From an uncultured Collinsella sp. (GTDB lineage: Bacteria > Actinomycetota > Coriobacteriia > Coriobacteriales > Coriobacteriaceae), in NCBI GenBank assembly GCA_900758885.1, contig CAAETD010000146.1, forward strand, positions 1-15,207: a DNA stretch of 15,207 bases, written 5' to 3'. The position numbers and the translations under genes were made by a program. Each line of letters opens with the position of its first letter. The stretch's first letter is position 1. The notes beneath the pieces are model-generated. The model was given only the letters and a program-made list of their open reading frames with translations, searched no databases and was not told the origin of the DNA. Below, piece by piece: positions 1-6,797 of this stretch.

Positions 1-2
1 CC

Positions 3-821
3 TCTACCTCCGGTACCGCTACCGAGGTCACTGCCTTCTCCGTCATTACCGACTACGCCAAGGGCATCAAGTACCCGCTGGCCGACTTCAACATCCCCCC
101 TGATGTCGCCATCGTCGACCCCGAGCTCACCTACACCATGCCCGCCAAGCTGTGCGCTCATACCGGCATGGACGCTCTGACCCACTGCATGGAGGCCTAC
201 GTTTCCACCTGCGCTTCCATGTTCACCGACGCCAACGCTCTGCACGGCATCCGCGAGATCGTCGAGTGGCTGCCCAAGTCCTATGCTGGCGACCATGAGG
301 CCCGTCAGCACATGCACGAGGCACAGTGCATCGCCGGTATCGCCTTCTCCTCGGGCCTGCTCGGCATCGTTCACTCCATGGCTCACAAGACCGGTGCTGC
401 CTTCGAGAACGGCCACATCATCCACGGTGCTGCTAACGCCATGTACCTGGGCAAGGTCATCCAGTGGAACTCCAAGGATCCCCGTGCTGCCGAGCGTTAT
501 GCTTACGTGGCCAAGGAGATCCTGCACCTTCCCGGCGAGACCAACGAGGAGCTCATCGCTGCGCTCGTCCAGAAGATTCGCGACCTCAACGACCAGCTCA
601 ACATTCCGCAGTCCATCAAGGATTACGCGAATGGTGGCGTGAAGGTCGACGCCGAGAACCCGCAGATGGTTTCCGAGGAGGAGTTCCTCGCCAAGCTCCC
701 CGAGATCGCCGCGAACGCCGAGCAGGACGCCTGCACGCCCGAGAACCCGCGTGAGACCAAGGCTGCCGACTTCGAGAAGATCCTCAAGGCCTGCTACTAC
801 GACACCGACATCGATTTCTAA
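3..821 (+). CDS. adhE: Bifunctional acetaldehyde/alcohol dehydrogenase AdhE, C-terminal part (5' end outside window)
   Basis: The last 272 codons of an iron-dependent alcohol dehydrogenase domain; the reading frame is open to the left edge, so the true start is upstream. It opens with the TSGTATEV nucleotide-binding stretch. The metal-ligand pattern is intact: GMDALTHCMEAY (Asp codon at 171, His at 183), VHSMAHKTG (His at 372) and HIIHGAANAM (His at 423, with another His at 414). The C-terminal DACTPENPR block is typical of AdhE rather than of single-domain iron alcohol dehydrogenases. AdhE reduces acetyl-CoA to acetaldehyde and then ethanol, consuming two NADH during anaerobic fermentation in the cytoplasm. 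From memory of E. coli AdhE, the spacing between the third and fourth metal ligands is 14 residues, while here it is 17 because of a three-residue insertion. The N-terminal aldehyde dehydrogenase half is not visible, so the bifunctional call rests on similarity of this part. An intrinsic terminator follows at once. Confidence 0.93.
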   Translation, partial: STSGTATEVTAFSVITDYAKGIKYPLADFNIPPDVAIVDPELTYTMPAKLCAHTGMDALTHCMEAYVSTCASMFTDANALHGIREIVEWLPKSYAGDHEARQHMHEAQCIAGIAFSSGLLGIVHSMAHKTGAAFENGHIIHGAANAMYLGKVIQWNSKDPRAAERYAYVAKEILHLPGETNEELIAALVQKIRDLNDQLNIPQSIKDYANGGVKVDAENPQMVSEEEFLAKLPEIAANAEQDACTPENPRETKAADFEKILKACYYDTDIDF

Positions 822-842
822 TCGACTCTTGTTATCGTAACG

Positions 843-883
843 AGGGGCTCCGCACGTATCTGTACGGAGCCCCTTTCTTTTTT
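843..883 (+). terminator. Intrinsic terminator after adhE
   Basis: A 10-bp perfect stem (843-852 with 865-874; AGGGGCTCCG against CGGAGCCCCT) with a 12-nt loop is followed by a T-rich tract, TTTCTTTTTT. It ends only about 21 nt before the next gene's start codon. Confidence 0.9.
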
Positions 884-904
884 ATTTTAGAGAATGGGAT
901 AGTT

Positions 905-2005
905 ATGGCTGCAATTTTCAATAGCCCCAGCAAGTACATCCAGGGCCCGGACGAGCTGGCCAAGCTCGGTTCCTATGTCGAGCCGCTCGGCGCTAAGGCC
1001 CTCGTCATCGTGACGCCTTCGGGCAAGAAGCGCGTCGGTGCCAAGATTGAGGGCGGTTTTGCTGAGGCTAAGGCCGAGCTGCTGTTTGAGGACTTTAACG
1101 GCGAGTGCTCCAAGGGCGAGGTCGATCGCCTGGTTGCGCTCGCTCGCGACAACGGTTGCGACATCATCGTCGGTGTCGGTGGCGGCAAGATCCTCGACAC
1201 CGCGAAGGCCGTCGCCTACTACCTGGAGTCCCCGGTTATCATTTGTCCCACCATCGCTTCGACCGACGCACCGTGCTCGGCGCTTTCGGTGCTCTACACC
1301 GACGACGGCCAGTTTGATAAATACCTCTTCCTTAAGGCAAACCCCAACATTGTCCTGATGGATACGACGGTTATCGCGGCGAGCCCGGTGCGCCTGACGG
1401 TTTCCGGTATGGGTGATGCGCTCGCAACCTACTTTGAGGCCCAGGCGACGCATGATGCCGACGGTGGCACTTGCGCCGGCGGCAAGGGCGGCATGGCCGG
1501 TCTGGCGCTCGCTAAGCTCTGCTACGAGACGCTTATGGCCGATGGCGTCAAGGCCAAGGTCGCGCTGGAGAAGGGTGCACTGACGCCTGCCGTCGAGCAT
1601 ATCATCGAGGCCAATACGCTGCTTTCGGGCATTGGCTTTGAGAGCTCGGGCCTTGCTGCTGCTCATGCCATCCACAATGGCCTGACGATGCTGCCCGAGT
1701 GCCACGGCATGTATCACGGCGAGAAGGTCGCCTTTGGCACCATCGTCCAGCTGGTACTCGAGGATGCCCCGACTGAGAAACTCGAGGAAGTCTTGGGCTT
1801 TTGCATTGAGCTGGGCCTGCCGGTCACGATGAAGGAACTTGGCGTTGCCGAGCTTACGCGCGAGCAGGCCATGATTGTTGCCGAGGCCGCCTGCGCGCCC
1901 GATGACACCATGTGCAACATGCCGTTTGAGGTGACGCCCGAGATGGTCGCAAACGCCATCCTGGGTGCCGACGCGCTGGGTCATTATTACCTTATGGATG
2001 AGTAA
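905..2005 (+). CDS. gldA: Glycerol dehydrogenase (GldA family)
   Basis: A 366-residue zinc- and NAD-dependent glycerol dehydrogenase, the usual family length. It interconverts glycerol and dihydroxyacetone and can reduce related hydroxy-ketones. Visible motifs are the GVGGGKILDTAK nucleotide-binding loop, the STDAPCSALSVLY active-site segment, and zinc ligands Asp171 (GMGDALATYFEA), His254 (AAHAIHNGL) and His271 (MYHGEKVAFG), which fall at the positions I recall for E. coli GldA. The ATG at 905 has a modest GAGA/GGGA-type ribosome binding site; the N-terminus (FNSPSKYIQGP) aligns with the family start. It lies downstream of adhE with only about 21 nt between the terminator and the start codon, so there is little room for its own promoter. 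Its neighbour at 2151 is a diverged paralogue. The exact physiological substrate cannot be told from sequence. Confidence 0.93.
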   Translation: MAAIFNSPSKYIQGPDELAKLGSYVEPLGAKALVIVTPSGKKRVGAKIEGGFAEAKAELLFEDFNGECSKGEVDRLVALARDNGCDIIVGVGGGKILDTAKAVAYYLESPVIICPTIASTDAPCSALSVLYTDDGQFDKYLFLKANPNIVLMDTTVIAASPVRLTVSGMGDALATYFEAQATHDADGGTCAGGKGGMAGLALAKLCYETLMADGVKAKVALEKGALTPAVEHIIEANTLLSGIGFESSGLAAAHAIHNGLTMLPECHGMYHGEKVAFGTIVQLVLEDAPTEKLEEVLGFCIELGLPVTMKELGVAELTREQAMIVAEAACAPDDTMCNMPFEVTPEMVANAILGADALGHYYLMDE

Positions 2006-2018
2006 AACATATCTAAGG

Positions 2019-2054
2019 AAGGGGCAGAGCCGACAGATGGCTTTGCCCCTTTTT
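2019..2054 (+). terminator. Intrinsic terminator after gldA
   Basis: Stem GGGGCAGAGCC (2021-2031) pairs with GGCTTTGCCCC (2039-2049), with one G:U pair and a 7-nt loop. TTTTT follows at 2050-2054. It starts 13 nt after the gldA stop codon. Confidence 0.88.
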
Positions 2055-2058
2055 GCTG

Positions 2059-2120
2059 TGGTGCAAAGCGGCCTGTCTCCAATGCACAAGTTGGTGCAGG
2101 GGGCAGGTTGCTTTGCACCA
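2059..2120 (+). repeat. Very long near-perfect hairpin before the second gldA-like gene
   Basis: Positions 2059-2080 pair with 2099-2120 over 22 consecutive base pairs, four of them G:U. A two-base AA bulge (2081-2082) follows, then a further 5-bp stem (2083-2087 with 2094-2098) and a 6-nt loop. The outer 11 bp (TGGTGCAAAGC / GCTTTGCACCA) are a perfect inverted repeat. No T-run follows, so it is not an ordinary terminator. All four imperfect DNA positions are G:U wobbles, which favours an RNA-level structure. It sits 30 nt upstream of the start at 2151. Confidence 0.85.
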
Positions 2121-2150
2121 ATCGTTGTTTGATGAAGGGCGGATTCTCGT

Positions 2151-3218
2151 ATGGCGCTTCCCATGGTTTATGGCGGTCCCGGCCGGTATGTTCAGGGGCC
2201 GGGCGAACTTTCGCGTCAGGGCAGGTATCTGTCATGGTTGGGCTGCGCTGCCTATGTCTTGTTTGACCAGGGCACTGAGGATCGGCTGTGCAAGCAGATC
2301 GTCGATGGATTTCTGGATGAAGATCTAAGCGAGCCGTTCTTTAAGATTTATGACGGTCCGTGTACGGAAGACGCCGTTGTCGAAATGGCTAAGGAAGCTC
2401 AGGCCGAGTATTGCGACATGGTGGTGGGTATTGGCGGCGGCAGGATGCTCGATATCGCCAAAGCCGTTGCGTTTTATGCCGAGTTGCCGTTGTGCGTATG
2501 CCTCACGGCGGCTTCGATGGACGGTCCGTGCAGCGCGATTTCGGTGCTGTATCACGAGGATGGGTCGTTCGACCGCTACCTGATGCTCGAGAAGAATCCA
2601 GACCTGGTCGTGGTCGATACCAACGTGGTTGCGGCGGCTCCGCTGCGTATGACGGTCGCTGGCATGGGCGACGCGCTGGCAACGTATTTCGAGGCGCGTT
2701 CGTGCGCCGCGGCGCACGGCGCCAACGAGCACGGTGGCGCGCCGGGACACTTGGCCTTGGTTGCGGCTCGTGCCTGCTATGACACACTCATGGAGTGCGG
2801 CGTCGCTGCCAAGCGCGACCTCAAAAAGGGCCGTATATCGCCGGCGGTTGAGCGCCTGATCGAGTGCAATATTCTGCTCTCGGGTGTTGGCTTTGAGAGC
2901 GGTGGCTTGGCGTTGGCGCATGCCATTGCCAACGGGTTGACGATCCTGCCCGAGTGCAAGGCCATGCACGGCGAGGCCGTAGCGTTTGGTCTGGTGGTCC
3001 AGCTTCGTCTGGAGCGTGCGCCCGAGCTTGAACAGGTGCTCGAGTTTAGCCAGCGCGTCGGCCTACCGACGACGCTCGCGGAGCTGGGACTTGGCGAGAT
3101 TTCCGATGCCGACCTGATGAGCGTTGCGGATGCGGTCTTTAGAAACGAACGCAACATGGCCAACGAGCAGGCCAAGATGACCAAACAAAAGCTCGTGCAG
3201 CTCATGCGCGAAGCATAG
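2151..3218 (+). CDS. Glycerol-dehydrogenase-like enzyme (diverged GldA paralogue)
   Basis: A 355-residue protein clearly homologous along its whole length to the enzyme at 905-2005, for example RYVQGPGELSRQG against KYIQGPDELAKLG and MTVAGMGDALATYFEA against LTVSGMGDALATYFEA. Zinc ligands are retained at Asp174, His257 and His273. The nucleotide-binding loop reads GIGGGRMLDIAK, with Arg in place of the Lys of the first copy, and the substrate-side segment reads AASMDGPCSAIS instead of ASTDAPCSALS. The start at 2151 is chosen because AAGGGCGG lies about 9 nt upstream; the ATG at 2163 is an alternative. The paralogue probably acts on glycerol or another small hydroxy-ketone or aldehyde with NAD(H). 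The changed substrate segment argues against assuming the same specificity. It is separated from gldA by a terminator and a long hairpin. Confidence 0.88.
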   Translation: MALPMVYGGPGRYVQGPGELSRQGRYLSWLGCAAYVLFDQGTEDRLCKQIVDGFLDEDLSEPFFKIYDGPCTEDAVVEMAKEAQAEYCDMVVGIGGGRMLDIAKAVAFYAELPLCVCLTAASMDGPCSAISVLYHEDGSFDRYLMLEKNPDLVVVDTNVVAAAPLRMTVAGMGDALATYFEARSCAAAHGANEHGGAPGHLALVAARACYDTLMECGVAAKRDLKKGRISPAVERLIECNILLSGVGFESGGLALAHAIANGLTILPECKAMHGEAVAFGLVVQLRLERAPELEQVLEFSQRVGLPTTLAELGLGEISDADLMSVADAVFRNERNMANEQAKMTKQKLVQLMREA

Positions 3219-3298
3219 CTTGGCACTTGATTGGCCTTGTGTAATCGAGGCGGCGATAGGCCGTAGACTATTTGCCTCAAAGGTGCGCCGCGTGTAAT

Positions 3299-3329
3299 TT
3301 GCCCGAGGCGTGGGCCGATAGCGTATCAT
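3299..3329 (+). promoter_or_regulatory. Candidate promoter of the iron-sulfur protein gene
   Basis: TATCAT (3324-3329) is a good -10 match. TTGCCC (3299-3304) is the nearest -35-like hexamer, but the 19-bp spacer is long. It lies 40 nt before the start codon in the 151-nt gap after the previous gene. Weak evidence. Confidence 0.3.
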
Positions 3330-3369
3330 TATCTCTTGCTTGTTTGCACTGCTCAGGGAGGGGTCGCGC

Positions 3370-4623
3370 ATGGCGCAGGAACACGATCTGTTTGATGACA
3401 TTATCGAGATCAGCAAGGGTTTCGATTTTCTTAAAAACCCGCTTGGCGGCGTGACCGATGCACTCGATCCGTCGGCGCCGCAGTGGAATCCTGCCGACTA
3501 CAAGGAGCGCCCACGCGGCAATACCATTCCGTGTCTGACCTGCAAAAACGAAAAGAGCGGCTGCACCGCGTGCATGGACGTGTGCCCGGTCAACGCTATC
3601 GAGGTCGAGGAAGACGCCATTGAGATCCTCGACTCCTGCCGCAAGTGCGGCCTGTGCGCCGCTGCCTGTCCGACCGAGGCGATCATCTCGCCGCGCCTGG
3701 CGCCCAAAAACCTGTATGACGACATTGTCTCGGCGGCAACGAGCCACGAGACCACCTACGTCACCTGCACGCGCGCCCTCAAGCGCATGCCGCGCGAGAA
3801 CGAGGTCGTCGTCGCCTGCGTGGGCGATATTACGGCCGAGACCTGGTTCTCGGTACTGGCGGACTATCCCAACGTGAGTGTGTACCTGCCGTTGGGCGTG
3901 TGCGATAAATGCCGCAACACCGGCGGTGAGGATATTCTGGGCGAGGCGATTGCGAAGGCCGAGGAGTGGTCCGGCACGGGCATGGGCTTGGAGGTCGACC
4001 CCAAGAGCCTCAAGTGCCATAAGCTTCGCGAGTACGAACGCAAGGAGTACATGGAAAAGATTGCCCGCACCACGGGCCTGACAGTGACCAAGCTCAATCC
4101 GGCGACGGCGGCGCTGGCCTCGGTGACGCAAAAGCTCAAGGCCCATCGCCATCAGATTACCCAGCTAGAGCGCACGCTCAACGCCATGTGCGGCACCACG
4201 ACGACCAAGCGTCGCCGTTCGCTCACGCACGGGCGGCAGCTGGTGCTCTCGACACTGCAGAACCATCCCGAGCTTGCCCAGAATATGCAGGTGAGCACGC
4301 CGGAGTGCGATTTTGACAAGTGCACGTCGTGCGGCGAGTGCGTCAACGTGTGCCCCACGTTTGCCTGCGATTTGGTTGGAAGCGGTCGCTTTGCGTTGGA
4401 GTCCACGTATTGCCTAGGTTGCGGGGCCTGCGTCAAGGTGTGCCCCGAGCATGCGCTCAAGCTGGTCGAGCACGATGCGTCCAATCTGGTCGTTGTCGAC
4501 CCCGAGGCCGAGGAAAAGGCCGCTCAGAAGGCCAAGGCCCACGAAGAGGCCCAGAAGGCCAAGGCCGAGGCAAAGGCCAAGCTTGACAAGATGCTCGATC
4601 AGGTGGAGAAGCTCGCGGACTAG
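3370..4623 (+). CDS. Soluble polyferredoxin-like protein with four 4Fe-4S motifs
   Basis: A 417-residue cytoplasmic protein with two pairs of cluster motifs flanking a 210-residue middle region. The first motif is spaced irregularly (Cys55, 58, 65, 68, then 72-Pro). The second is a standard CxxCxxCxxxCP (Cys90-100). The third (Cys318, 321, 324, 328, with an extra Cys at 313) and fourth (Cys348, 351, 354, 358) are standard. The middle region carries further cysteines, including CDKC and a lone KCH, and I do not recognise its fold. The last 45 residues are an Ala/Lys/Glu-rich, probably helical tail. No signal peptide or membrane segment is seen. The ATG at 3370 is chosen for its AGGGAGGGG ribosome binding site; an upstream TTG at 3340 lacks one. 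It is probably an electron carrier or the electron-transfer subunit of an oxidoreductase. No catalytic partner is adjacent, so the partner is unknown. Confidence 0.9.
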   Translation: MAQEHDLFDDIIEISKGFDFLKNPLGGVTDALDPSAPQWNPADYKERPRGNTIPCLTCKNEKSGCTACMDVCPVNAIEVEEDAIEILDSCRKCGLCAAACPTEAIISPRLAPKNLYDDIVSAATSHETTYVTCTRALKRMPRENEVVVACVGDITAETWFSVLADYPNVSVYLPLGVCDKCRNTGGEDILGEAIAKAEEWSGTGMGLEVDPKSLKCHKLREYERKEYMEKIARTTGLTVTKLNPATAALASVTQKLKAHRHQITQLERTLNAMCGTTTTKRRRSLTHGRQLVLSTLQNHPELAQNMQVSTPECDFDKCTSCGECVNVCPTFACDLVGSGRFALESTYCLGCGACVKVCPEHALKLVEHDASNLVVVDPEAEEKAAQKAKAHEEAQKAKAEAKAKLDKMLDQVEKLAD

Positions 4624-4641
4624 CTAAAAGAGCGAAAATGA

Positions 4642-4674
4642 TGGCCGGTGGGACAGGTACTGCCCCACCGGCCA
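4642..4674. repeat. Hairpin after the iron-sulfur protein gene
   Basis: An 11-bp perfect stem (TGGCCGGTGGG at 4642-4652 with CCCACCGGCCA at 4664-4674) continues, after one A/C mismatch, into 3 more base pairs around a GTA loop. It begins 18 nt after the stop codon. On the plus strand it is followed by A residues rather than T, so it is not a standard plus-strand terminator; it may still mark the mRNA 3' end. Confidence 0.7.
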
Positions 4675-4745
4675 AAAAAGTTGCGGTGGAATAGTTCCTG
4701 TTTTGCCCTTAAGCTGGCCATTCTAGGAACTATTCCACCGCAACT
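4674..4745 (-). terminator. Long-stem intrinsic terminator of the gntR transcript
   Basis: A 21-bp perfect inverted repeat (4679-4699 with 4725-4745) with a 25-nt loop. Read on the minus strand, the stem is followed directly by TTTTTT (complement of the A-run at 4674-4679). It starts 9 nt after the gntR stop codon, so it fits as the terminator of that operon. The stem is far longer than a normal terminator stem. Confidence 0.8.
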
Positions 4746-4754
4746 AATAAATGG

Positions 4755-5510
4755 TTAGTTCATGCTGCTTTGGTGGCCGGTTCGACCGGTACCGTTGCGC
4801 GTCACGGTTTCATGGAGCAAAAAGAACCCGGGGACCTGTTTGGTCTCGGTGTATTCCATAAGGATGCCGTCGGCGTTGTAGGTCTGCCCGCGTATAACGG
4901 CGAGTGCGTTAAAGTCGTCGAGATCGAGCACGCGCGTATCCTCGGGCGTGGGGTGCTCAATCGTTACATCGCGTTTGCCCGTGGCAATCTTAATGCCAAG
5001 ATCTTCTTCGAGGTAACGATAGATCGAGTCGTTGACAATCTCGGGTGTCAGCCCCGGTACCTGTGAGCTTAGGTAATAGGAGTCGTCGGAGCACACGGCT
5101 TGTCCGTCTGCATAACGGATGCGTTTGGCGCGTGTGAGCTCACAGCCTTCGGGAAACCCGGTAATCTTGGAGAGCGCCTTGCTACAGATGAGGAGCTCAA
5201 AGACGGTGGTGACAGTCTTGAGCTCAAAGCCTCGGTTGACCGCGATTTCCTTAAAGGTCTCGAGTCCGCCGCCACCACGACTCTTCTCGTCACTGATGTT
5301 GCGAATGACGCGCATACCTTTGCCTTGCTGGGGGAGCACGTAACCATCTGCCGCAAGCATCGAGATGGCGCGACGGACCGTCATGCGCGAACAGTCAAAC
5401 AGCTGCGTGAGCTCAGTCTCCGAAGGCAGATAGCTCTGATAGGCGTATGTGCCGTCGTCAATCGACTGCTTCACGTTGTCATAAATAGTTTGGAAGATGG
5501 CTCGCGCCAT
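4755..5510 (-). CDS. GntR-family (HutC/UTRA) transcriptional regulator, probable repressor of the alpha-glucoside cluster
   Basis: A 251-residue regulator with an N-terminal winged helix-turn-helix (about residues 5-72). It includes the family signature LPSETELTQLFDCSRMTVRRA, split here by eye as turn-helix-turn-helix, and the wing GKGMRV. A UTRA ligand-binding domain follows (about residues 95-240). UTRA regulators usually respond to a phosphorylated sugar, as in TreR and NagR. The ATG at 5510 follows TAGGAG with normal spacing. It is downstream of the dehydrogenase gene (65-nt gap) on the same strand and divergent from the PTS/GH4 genes. It therefore probably binds the TAGACAAG-type sites at 6649-6682 and 6798-6813, and is released by a sugar phosphate made by the PTS. 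The family call is firm; ligand and operators are inferred. Confidence 0.92.
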   Translation of the reverse strand: MARAIFQTIYDNVKQSIDDGTYAYQSYLPSETELTQLFDCSRMTVRRAISMLAADGYVLPQQGKGMRVIRNISDEKSRGGGGLETFKEIAVNRGFELKTVTTVFELLICSKALSKITGFPEGCELTRAKRIRYADGQAVCSDDSYYLSSQVPGLTPEIVNDSIYRYLEEDLGIKIATGKRDVTIEHPTPEDTRVLDLDDFNALAVIRGQTYNADGILMEYTETKQVPGFFLLHETVTRNGTGRTGHQSSMN

Positions 5511-5575
5511 GACGGTCTCCTAGAGCTGGGTGCGCGAGTGGTGGATGAGGACCGCTCGCGCGGGTGTCGATCGAT

Positions 5576-6601
5576 TTACTTGCTGGGGTCGATTATATAT
5601 TTACCCATGGCACGCAGGGCCGGGTCTGACAGGATGGCGCCGAGTTCGTCGAGGGAGGCTACCTTTGCGACCATCGAGGATACGTCGAGCCTGCCAGAGT
5701 CGATGAGCTCGAGCGCACGACGCTGCGTATAAGGGTTGATGTAGGACGAGGTAAGCACAAGCTCCTTCTGGAAGACCTCGAAGGGCTTGACGGTGATTGT
5801 CTCATCGGGCTTGGTGAGGCCGAACATCATGACCGTAGCCTTGTGGCCGGCGATCTGGATGGCCTGCTCGATGGTGACGGGCTTGCCAACACACTCGATA
5901 ACGACATCGACGTTGCCGACGCCCTCCTGCTTCAGGCGGGCCGGGACGTCCTCGTGGATGGAATCAATTGCCAGGTCGGCGCCGAGTTTGAGCGCAACCT
6001 CGCGCTTGCCTTCGACGGGCTCGAGCAAGACAACCTTGGTGGCGCCGGCGTTTTTAGCAAGCTGCATCATGAGCAGACCGATCATGCCACCGCCGATAAC
6101 GACAACTGTGCTGCCGGGCTTGATGTTGCACATATCGATGCCGTGCAGACAGCAGGCGACGGGCTCGGTCATGGCGCCCTGCTCGAAGCTGGTGTGATCG
6201 CCCAACTTGTAGACTTGCTGCATATCGACGGAGCAGTACTCGGCAAAGCCGCCGTTAACGGTGGTGCCGTAACCGGTCATATGCTCGCAGTAGTGGTTGA
6301 TTCCGTCGCGGCAGGGTTCGCAGCAGCCGCAGGGATGGTTTGGGTCGATGCATACGCGATCGCCCGGTTTAAAGCCGGTGACATCGCTGCCCACGGCCTC
6401 GACAACGCCCGCAAACTCATGACCAAGGATCGTGGGCGGGGTAACGTCGGCCGCACCCTTGTCGCCTTCATAGATATGCACGTCGGTGCCGCAGACGCCG
6501 CAAGCTTTGACGTTGATCAGAACGTCGCGCCTGCCCACGGCCGGCTTTGCCGATTCCTCGACTCTGAGGTCGTGCTTTCCATAGAAGACCGCGCTTTTCA
6601 T
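5576..6601 (-). CDS. Zinc-dependent medium-chain dehydrogenase, sorbitol/polyol dehydrogenase-like
   Basis: A 341-residue NAD(P)-dependent alcohol dehydrogenase of the medium-chain superfamily. Catalytic zinc residues are Cys37 (CGVCGTD) and the His61-Glu62 pair (LGHEFAG). The structural zinc lobe is complete (Cys91, 94, 97, 105). A Rossmann motif, VVVIGGGMIGLL, is followed by a Glu (VVLLEPVEG) at the end of the second strand. Members of this branch include sorbitol, xylitol, threonine and galactitol-1-phosphate dehydrogenases, and the sequence alone does not choose between them. The ATG at 6601 follows AAGGAG with good spacing. It is the first gene of a minus-strand operon with the GntR regulator, divergent from a PTS permease and a 6-phospho-alpha-glucosidase. 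This suggests it oxidises the non-glucose half of the imported substrate, for example sorbitol released from maltitol phosphate. Confidence 0.9.
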   Translation of the reverse strand: MKSAVFYGKHDLRVEESAKPAVGRRDVLINVKACGVCGTDVHIYEGDKGAADVTPPTILGHEFAGVVEAVGSDVTGFKPGDRVCIDPNHPCGCCEPCRDGINHYCEHMTGYGTTVNGGFAEYCSVDMQQVYKLGDHTSFEQGAMTEPVACCLHGIDMCNIKPGSTVVVIGGGMIGLLMMQLAKNAGATKVVLLEPVEGKREVALKLGADLAIDSIHEDVPARLKQEGVGNVDVVIECVGKPVTIEQAIQIAGHKATVMMFGLTKPDETITVKPFEVFQKELVLTSSYINPYTQRRALELIDSGRLDVSSMVAKVASLDELGAILSDPALRAMGKYIIDPSK

Positions 6602-6637
6602 GGTGACTCCTTAACGTAGCGGTTAATGTTGTAATGA

Positions 6638-6666
6638 AGTATAGGTATGTCTATAGATATAGACAA
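6638..6666 (-). promoter_or_regulatory. Promoter of the dehydrogenase-gntR operon
   Basis: On the minus strand, -35 TTGTCT (complement of 6661-6666) and -10 TATACT (complement of 6638-6643) are separated by exactly 17 bp, with matches of 4/6 and 5/6 to consensus. The inferred start site is about 30 nt before the start codon. Confidence 0.65.
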
Positions 6667-6682
6667 GCACATCTAGACAAGT
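6649..6682. promoter_or_regulatory. Operator region on the dehydrogenase-gntR promoter (two TAGACAAG sites)
   Basis: Positions 6649-6664 form an inverted repeat GTCTATA-GA-TATAGAC with perfect 7-bp arms. It lies in the spacer and overlaps the -35 element of the minus-strand promoter. TAGACAAG occurs at 6660-6667 and again at 6674-6681, 14 bp apart. The second copy, TCTAGACAAGT at 6672-6682, is the exact reverse complement of the left part of the site at 6798-6813. HutC-type GntR regulators often bind dyads with GT...AC arms, so autoregulation by the adjacent regulator is inferred. Confidence 0.6.
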
Positions 6683-6747
6683 AGAAAAGAAAATTATAAT
6701 GCAGCCATCAGCTATGTCAGATTTAGCAGGCGAAATACTGGACATAT

Positions 6748-6777
6748 ACCGTTTACGGCCAATAATCAACCGTTTAC
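6748..6777 (+). repeat. Pair of 9-bp direct repeats 21 bp apart in the divergent control region
   Basis: ACCGTTTAC occurs at 6748-6756 and 6769-6777, a spacing of two DNA helical turns. The first copy lies in a small dyad, CCGT-TT-ACGG (6749-6758). The pair sits about 50-80 bp upstream of the inferred start of the PTS transcript, where an activator could bind. No regulator is assigned. Confidence 0.4.
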
Positions 6778-6797
6778 CGACCGTAGTATTTATGCTA

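Noticed and set aside
887..2164. Long minus-strand open frame (425 codons) opposite gldA
   Set aside because: It is the antisense shadow of a well-conserved GC-rich gene. It shows no family similarity, and its translation is rich in the His, Arg and Gln residues expected from antisense reading.
4642..4674. Standard plus-strand terminator for the iron-sulfur gene
   Set aside because: The stem is strong but is followed by AAAAAA rather than a T-run, so it is listed as a hairpin only.
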